From Mesorhabditis belari (lineage: Eukaryota; Nematoda; Chromadorea; Rhabditida; Rhabditidae), in NCBI GenBank assembly GCA_958450365.1, contig CAUEEP010000936.1:1363001-1427000 (forward strand): 64,000 bases of DNA. Reading direction: 5' to 3'. The position numbers were made by a program, and so were the translations under genes. Under the pieces are notes generated by a model, which worked only from the letters and a program-made list of their open reading frames with translations, searched no databases and was not told where the DNA came from. Shown here piece after piece: positions 58,981-64,000 of the stretch (within the stretch, counting starts at the first letter, position 1; the number at the start of each line of letters is the position of its first letter).

Positions 58981-59698
58981 TAATAATAATAATAATAATA
59001 ATAGAAGATAATAAAGAGTTTTTGCCTGGAACTTTTTGCAACTGGATTAACTAGATTAACTGCAACTAGATTAACCGTAAAAACATCTAGCTAATCCGTG
59101 TGAAAATTCCGTTCTGTGATCTCAAAATCACTACAAAAATTACTACAAGTATTACCAAGAATATCAAAGAATATTTGATCTAAAAGATTTTCTAGTGATA
59201 GTAGTGATAGATTGTTAAATTGTACACGGTTCCACGTGATAGCCGGGCATTGAGCTGTCCCTTTGGGTGTGTAAAAAAAGAACTCTGTCCGCGTACAGCA
59301 CAAAGGATTTCACGGAAAAGAAATGAAAAGAAAGAAAAGAAAGAAAAGAAAGAAAATAAAAGATTCAGAGAAAATACGAGAGTCGAGTGAGTTTCAAGCA
59401 AATTGATTAGCGAATGGAAAAACGGCCAGCAAAGGAAGCAGGGAAAGGTTTGAGTTTTGATTCTGCATTATTTTAGTGAAAGATTTTCAATTGAAATCTA
59501 GCTCTTTGAATATTTCCAAAGTAAAATCAAAGCCTGGAATCACTGAAGTCTTTGAAGGAATTATATCCAGTTGCTATACTTTGAGAATCCGAATAATACC
59601 GTAATTGATTCGATTAAGAATACAATCTTTATCGAACGTCTAATCTAATCAAGCTCTAATCTCTAATAATTAGATAATATAAGATTTTCTCTAATTGA

Positions 59699-59915
59699 CC
59701 GTATTTTCTCTAATAGTAGTCACCAAGCCGAGCCGAGTTGATGACTATTTTACGGTTTCCAAGGTTTCCCAGAAGCTCAACACTCAAATCCCCCACAAGC
59801 TCTCATCGTCAGCTACATTTTCCGACCCCACATCGATAGGTTCTGATAAGCGGTTTTCGAGATTTCGAGGAATTTAGACGACGCTCTGGGTGCACTACTA
59901 TTAGAGAGAATACGA
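59699..59915 (+). mobile_element. CCGTA MITE copy 7
   Basis: About 217 bp; left end intact, right end AATACGATA as in copy 5. Confidence 0.87.
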
Positions 59916-60204
59916 TAAAGGGAATAGAATAGACTTTGGTAAAATAAATAGTTGATAAATAGAAATTGTTTTAAGATGTACAAATGTTCTTTCCTGAATA
60001 AAAAATCTAAAAAAGTGATGACTTAAAGGACGCGATGTTTAAAAAATCTTGAAGCTATTTTCATTTATAAATCGCTTGAAAACGGTTTGACCTGTCTTTT
60101 TGAATATTAAATGGAATTGAAGAACGATAACTTGGAAAAGATGGATTAGAGAATTTGGTCAGAATCTAGATCAGAATTTAGATCAGAATCTAGATCAGAA
60201 TCTA

Positions 60205-61456
60205 TTAGGTTGGCAAAAAAGAAATGAGCGTCGTGTTTGTTGATTTGTATTTTATTCACAGTAAAAGATTTTTTTAAATAGTTTATTCTATTGGAAAGAG
60301 CGTGTTCTTGCGCATCGTTTGATATATAATTTGTCTATGTTTACTTTGTTTTTTTGCAAGAAAGAGTGTTTAGAAAATGTCGGACCAAAAATTTAGTTTG
60401 CGGGCCTGCTTGTGGTATGAATTTAAGCAAGGCAAATCGGCTGCTGAAGCTCATGGCGCTCTATCTCAAGTGTTTGACGAAGATGCTCTATCCGAAAGTC
60501 AGTGTAAACGATGGTTTCTGCGCTTCCGAGACGGCGACGAAAGCTTGGAAGACCAAAAACACGGGAGTCGACCTCAAATCATCGACCACGACGCATTGAA
60601 GGAAGCCATTGAGTCGGATCCACGCCAAACCACTCGCGACCTGGCAGAACAGTTCGACTGCACTCATGTCACCATTGAGAACCATCTGCATGGCATGGGC
60701 AAGACGAATAGATGCGGAAAATGGGTACCGCATAAGCTATCCGAGGCAAACAAGGCGACACGCATCGCAATCGCCGGAATTCTCACTCACCGCGCCAAGA
60801 ACAGTGGGTTTTTCGACTCCATTGTTATGTCGGATGAGAAGTGGATCCAATACGGCAACACAGCAAGAAAGCGGCAGTGGTTGGACCCCGGTGAAGCTCC
60901 AAAACCGGACATCCACGGAAAAAAGGTGATGCTTTGTGTTTGGTGGAATAGTAAAGGCCTGGTGTACTTTGAGGTTCTGGATTCGGGTCAAACAGTTACG
61001 GCGAACCTCTACCAAGGCCAGTTTGACCGCGTGGACCAGGCGCTGCGGCGTCAAGGCGTGGATACGGCGTCGACAAAATTCCTCCACGACAACGCTCGGC
61101 CGCATGTCGCAAAAATCACCCAGCAGAAAATTGAAGAAATGGGCTGGGAAGTCCTGCCTCATCCGCCATACAGCCCAGACTTGGCGCCTTCCGACTACCA
61201 TCTGTTCCGATCAATGCACCACTTCTTGGCCGAGAAAAAGTTCAAGAACCGTGACGAGGTCCAAATTTCGGTGTCCAACTTCTTCGAGTCGCAGCCGGTC
61301 GAGTTCTTCAAGAAGGGCATCCATTCTCTGCGTGAACGTTGGCGACAAGTCATTGATGCAGATGGCGAATACCTTTTGGATTAATGTATTGTTATCTTGT
61401 TTTTATAATAAAATAAACTTTTAACGAAAACGCGCATTTCTTTTTTGCCAACCTAA
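60205..61456 (+). mobile_element. Intact mariner element
   Basis: 1252 bp with ~28-bp TIRs (TTAGGTTGGCAAAAAAGAAA, one mismatch between arms) and TA at 60203-60204 and 61457-61458. It is inserted in an AGATCAGAATCT simple repeat. It carries a complete transposase gene and polyadenylation-like AATAAA after it. Nothing disabling is seen. Confidence 0.97.
60377..61384 (+). CDS. Mariner transposase, uninterrupted
   Basis: 335-aa cut-and-paste transposase, normal length for mariner. Residues ~1-60 are the first helix-turn-helix (SAAEAHGALSQVF ... CKRWFLRFRDGDESLED), ~70-110 the second, then WVPHKL at 116-121. The catalytic triad is D153 (MSDEKW), D238 (HDNARPH) and D273 (APSDY), with exactly 34 residues between the last two (DD34D), and YSPDLAP at 265-271. 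The start ATG lies 172 nt inside the element. The ORF is clearly more GC-rich than the host DNA, consistent with recent arrival by horizontal or burst transfer. The shared end TTAGGTTGGCAA with the dead copy at 3.6 kb shows relatedness but the proteins differ substantially. Activity is inferred, not shown. Confidence 0.97.
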   Translation: MSDQKFSLRACLWYEFKQGKSAAEAHGALSQVFDEDALSESQCKRWFLRFRDGDESLEDQKHGSRPQIIDHDALKEAIESDPRQTTRDLAEQFDCTHVTIENHLHGMGKTNRCGKWVPHKLSEANKATRIAIAGILTHRAKNSGFFDSIVMSDEKWIQYGNTARKRQWLDPGEAPKPDIHGKKVMLCVWWNSKGLVYFEVLDSGQTVTANLYQGQFDRVDQALRRQGVDTASTKFLHDNARPHVAKITQQKIEEMGWEVLPHPPYSPDLAPSDYHLFRSMHHFLAEKKFKNRDEVQISVSNFFESQPVEFFKKGIHSLRERWRQVIDADGEYLLD

Positions 61457-61459
61457 TAG

Positions 61460-62050
61460 ATCAGAACTAGGTTAAACTAAAAAAAGAAGAATACAGCCGA
61501 TTTCTTTTTCATTTTCTACCTGTAATAACTATTTCTTTTGCTTGTTCTATTTCTTTTTTAAATTAATTTCATTTTATAGGAAGATGGAGCGAAATTGAAA
61601 GAAAAAAAGGAAAAAAAGGAAAGGAAAAAAAGGAAAAAAGAAAAAAGTTCTCAAATCGAAAGATTGCAAAGGAAATGTTTCATTGAATTTAATCTCAATT
61701 TGCAAAAAGGCAGAACTAGGCTTGAACTTGAAGCATAAAGAGACTCGCAACTGTTTACGAAGTTGCCTCAAATATTTGCAAGAGAAAAGAAATGAGAGAT
61801 GGAGTGAATGCAAAGAAAACGATCAGCTGTAACTTGTTTGTTCTCTTTCTTTTCTCTTTGATCTGATTTGAAGAAAAGAGATGAAAAGAGAAAAACGTGA
61901 CGCTTTCACCTTTCGTCGATTGCGTTGCGGCTGATACTCAATGGGATTGAGAAGGGAAAAGGGAAAGAGGGGAAAGGGAAAGAGGAATGGGAACAGGAGA
62001 TCGAGTGAGTTGAGAATTTTCAAATAAGCACTTTGTTTTTGGATATTTAA
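61460..62050. other. No gene resolved
   Basis: Purine-rich A/G tracts (GGAAAAAAAGG, 61590-61650; GGGAAAGAGG, 61955-61990). A minus-strand segment 61905-61950 has a GAAAG|GTGAAA donor-like site but no assignable protein. Confidence 0.5.
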
Positions 62051-62089
62051 AGAGACACTTGCATGGAACTGGGAACGTGTTTTTCAGGC

Positions 62090-62240
62090 ATAGACTCCAA
62101 ACAACTTTACCTGTACATCATTGAACAACTCGAGGAATAAGCACTCCGAGATCTGATCGATTTCGGCTTTAGCTTGAGCTTAACTTCAGTGTTCAACTTG
62201 GAGGATTCGGAAATGGTCAGAACAGATTGAAGAGGAGAGA
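62090..62240. other. Candidate exon, strand ambiguous
   Basis: On the plus strand a strong TTTTTCAG acceptor opens GIDSKQLYLYIIEQLEE followed by a stop. On the minus strand VLTISESSKLNTEV ... SRSAYSSSCSMMY runs open to a strong CAG|GTAAAG donor. Either could be a real exon of a gene extending beyond what is seen; neither was recognised. Confidence 0.3.
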
Positions 62241-62334
62241 GGGAAGGGGGTTATTTAAAAGCCCTGCGCTAGACGACGAGTGATTACGCGGCTGCACAAA
62301 GAACACACAAATCCTCAATGAGGATACGTAGATA

Positions 62335-62460
62335 AGTGATATGTATATGTAGATATGGATTTTTATGTCTGTAGATCTGTAGATATGTAGATATGTAGAT
62401 CTATAGATATGTAGATATGTATGTAGATCTGTATGTAGATCTGTATGTAGATCTGTAAAA
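62335..62460. repeat. TATGTAGATCTG repeat
   Basis: GTAGATATGTAGATCTGTA units. Confidence 0.85.
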
Positions 62461-62734
62461 GAGATATCTAGTTAAAAATCGAATCTCAATTAGCCCTGGA
62501 GCCGTCAGAAGACAATAAAAAGATTCAAAAAAGATTCCAATTGATAGACTCAATAAAATGAATATCTCCAATCGATTCCCCGATCCCGAAAACCCTCAGG
62601 CATAAATTTACAACTGAATATCTTTTTGTACCATCTACAAAGCAACCGTGCTCTTTGTGCGCTCGCCATCTGGCAAACCCGTATAAGGTCTTCTTTATCA
62701 CAGTCTGTAAACGTGAGGAGCGGTCAGCGACTGA

Positions 62735-62855
62735 GCTTTTTGGTTGTCTAGGTTGTCTAGGTTGTCCGGTTGTCTAGGTTGTCTAGGTTGTCTAGGTTGT
62801 CCGGTTGTCCAGGTTGTCAGGTTGTCTAGGTTGTCTAGGTTGTCCAGGTTTTCTA
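62735..62855. repeat. GGTTGTCTA 9-bp repeat
   Basis: About 12 copies of GGTTGTCTA/GGTTGTCCA; the SRLSGCLGC frame is an artefact. Confidence 0.85.
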
Positions 62856-63174
62856 GGCCTCACTATGCCCAAGTTTTTGGGAACAACTTATCCCCTAAAT
62901 TCAGCTATATTTTTCCCACAAATTCCACATCCTGTGAACAATTGTTTTCCTAAAGAAGCAACTAAAGTGAGAAAACAATGAGATCCGACCGCATACTCTT
63001 CATTGAACGTGTTTCCCTTCATCAAAGCTCGTATTTTGCCATCGAATAACTATAATAGTTTAGTTTCTCTTTGAATTCTCACCAAATTATCAATAAAACA
63101 GTAACTACTAAGCAACTGTACGCCGAAAATGGAAAATCGCGAGAATTACCGTATTCAAACTACCGTTCTTACTA

Positions 63175-63495
63175 GAGTGTGTTCCTCTAGAGTAATGCAT
63201 TTTTTAGAATGCATTTATTTGAGAAAAGCACCGTAATCAAACCGTTAGTTTACATTTAATTCGTCCCGATTTTGGTGTCATTCAATGAGGAAAAATGAGG
63301 AATTACAATGCTCAGTCAATGATATCAAAATCGAGCTGATCGAATGCAAACTAACGTTTTGATTACGGTTGTTTGTGTTCTCTGGAGTGACGGCTGTGGT
63401 TGGTCGGCCGCTCCTTGGACGGTCCTGATCGTTGCCCCGCTCCTTGAATCGTTCAATCGTTCCATAGAAACGCATTACTCTAGAGGAACACACTC
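63175..63495. mobile_element. Foldback with GAGTGTGTTCC ends and nested MITE
   Basis: The ends GAGTGTGTTCCTCTAGAGTA and complement are flanked by TA (63173-63174, 63496-63497). Nested at 63231-63368 is a 138-bp inverted repeat with CCGTAATCAAA ends. At 63369-63470 the minus strand reads YGTIERFKERGNDQDRPRSG then RPTTAVTPEN, a maT transposase scrap nearly identical to the element starting at 63498. Confidence 0.8.
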
Positions 63496-63497
63496 TA

Positions 63498-64000
63498 CAG
63501 GGTGCGGCAAAAGTTCTGACACTTTTTTTAAAACGACTGCATAAAATTTCAAAAAAGAGTTTTTGTATTTTTTTTTTTTTAATTTTAAAAATTTTTTTTT
63601 TTTTTTTAAAAAAAAAACGTTTTTTTTTTTTTTTTTTTTATAAGGATGAAAAAGAGGCGCCCTGTGATACTTGAGTTGCACAAAGCCGGAAAGATACCGA
63701 TGGAGATTGTTCGAATCACCGGATATCCAAAAAAAGTCTTTCTATGGAACCATTGAACGATTCAAGGAGCGGGGCAACGATCAGGACCGTCCAAGGAGCG
63801 GCCGACCAACCACAGCCGTCACTCCAGAGAACACAAACAAAGTCAGATGCCGAATCCGTCGAAATCCCACTCGTTCAATGAGAAAGCTGTTTCCGGGGTA
63901 AGGACATTTGGCCGTCGAATAGCCCCGATTTGAACCCCCTGGACTTCTCCGTTCGGTTGATCTTGGAAGACAAGATCTCTGGCAAGAGATTTCACTCCGT
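63498..64000 (+). mobile_element. maT-type element, internally deleted, cut by window end
   Basis: It starts CAGGGTGCGGCAAAAGTTCT after TA at 63496-63497. After a homopolymer stretch (63563-63640) a transposase begins at 63646 (MKKRRPVILELHKAGKIPME ...). It frameshifts at KK|SVYGTIERFKER, continues through RPRSGRPTTAVTPEN to RSMRKL, then jumps to DIWPSNSPDLNPLDFSV, the third catalytic Asp region. The middle, with two catalytic Asp residues, is deleted. Non-autonomous as seen. Confidence 0.88.

Noticed and set aside
60488..61201. Antisense and shifted ORFs within the intact mariner
   Set aside because: Shadows of the 335-aa transposase, which alone carries the catalytic motifs.

Overview
The window is nuclear DNA of an AT-rich, repeat-laden animal, almost certainly a nematode. 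Three observations support this: splice acceptors are of the TTTCAG type and most introns lack any other clear signal; a short interstitial array of the nematode telomere hexamer TTAGGC is present; and one gene belongs to the nematode transthyretin-like family. Mariner/maT transposons and their deletion derivatives are everywhere. No bacterial-style operons, CRISPR arrays or viral genes were seen. The species cannot be named from sequence alone.

Four protein-coding genes could be assembled by hand from exons whose reading phases agree across every junction. (1) Minus strand, 23.3 down to 1.9 kb: a short anillin-like protein (anillin homology region plus PH domain, about 506 aa). (2) Minus strand, 37.3 down to 31.1 kb: a GH29 alpha-L-fucosidase (476 aa found, signal-peptide exon not found) with a hydrophobic C-terminal tail. 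(3) Plus strand, 40.5 to 43.9 kb: a secreted transthyretin-like protein of 170 aa. (4) Minus strand, 56.2 down to 45.6 kb: an ankyrin-repeat DHHC palmitoyltransferase of the HIP14/ZDHHC17 type (536 aa, 14 exons). Around the last gene lie four identical tRNA-Arg(ACG) genes in two divergent pairs. These genes have no evident functional link.

Most of the DNA is introns and intergenic sequence filled with mobile elements. There is one intact mariner with an uninterrupted 335-aa transposase (60.2-61.5 kb), one dead full-length mariner (3.6-4.8 kb), several internally deleted mariner and maT copies, and two mariner-derived MITE families of about 520 bp. A set of MITEs shares CCGTA termini and TA target duplications. 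Others are a TTAA-flanked MITE with about 200-bp inverted repeats, a 929-bp foldback that makes up most of one intron, and many tRNA-headed SINE-like units, some in inverted pairs.

Almost every large intron also carries its own private tandem repeat (periods 9 to about 43 bp, plus a 90-bp array with an A-B-A-B order). Many long open frames in the window are artefacts of these arrays. Several sister repeat copies serve as empty sites that define insertion boundaries. Two small scraps of a second fucosidase gene are embedded in repeats at 24.6 and 29.0 kb. I found no convincing new multi-gene system; the most unusual signals concern how repeats, exon fragments and tRNA genes have been copied and combined.
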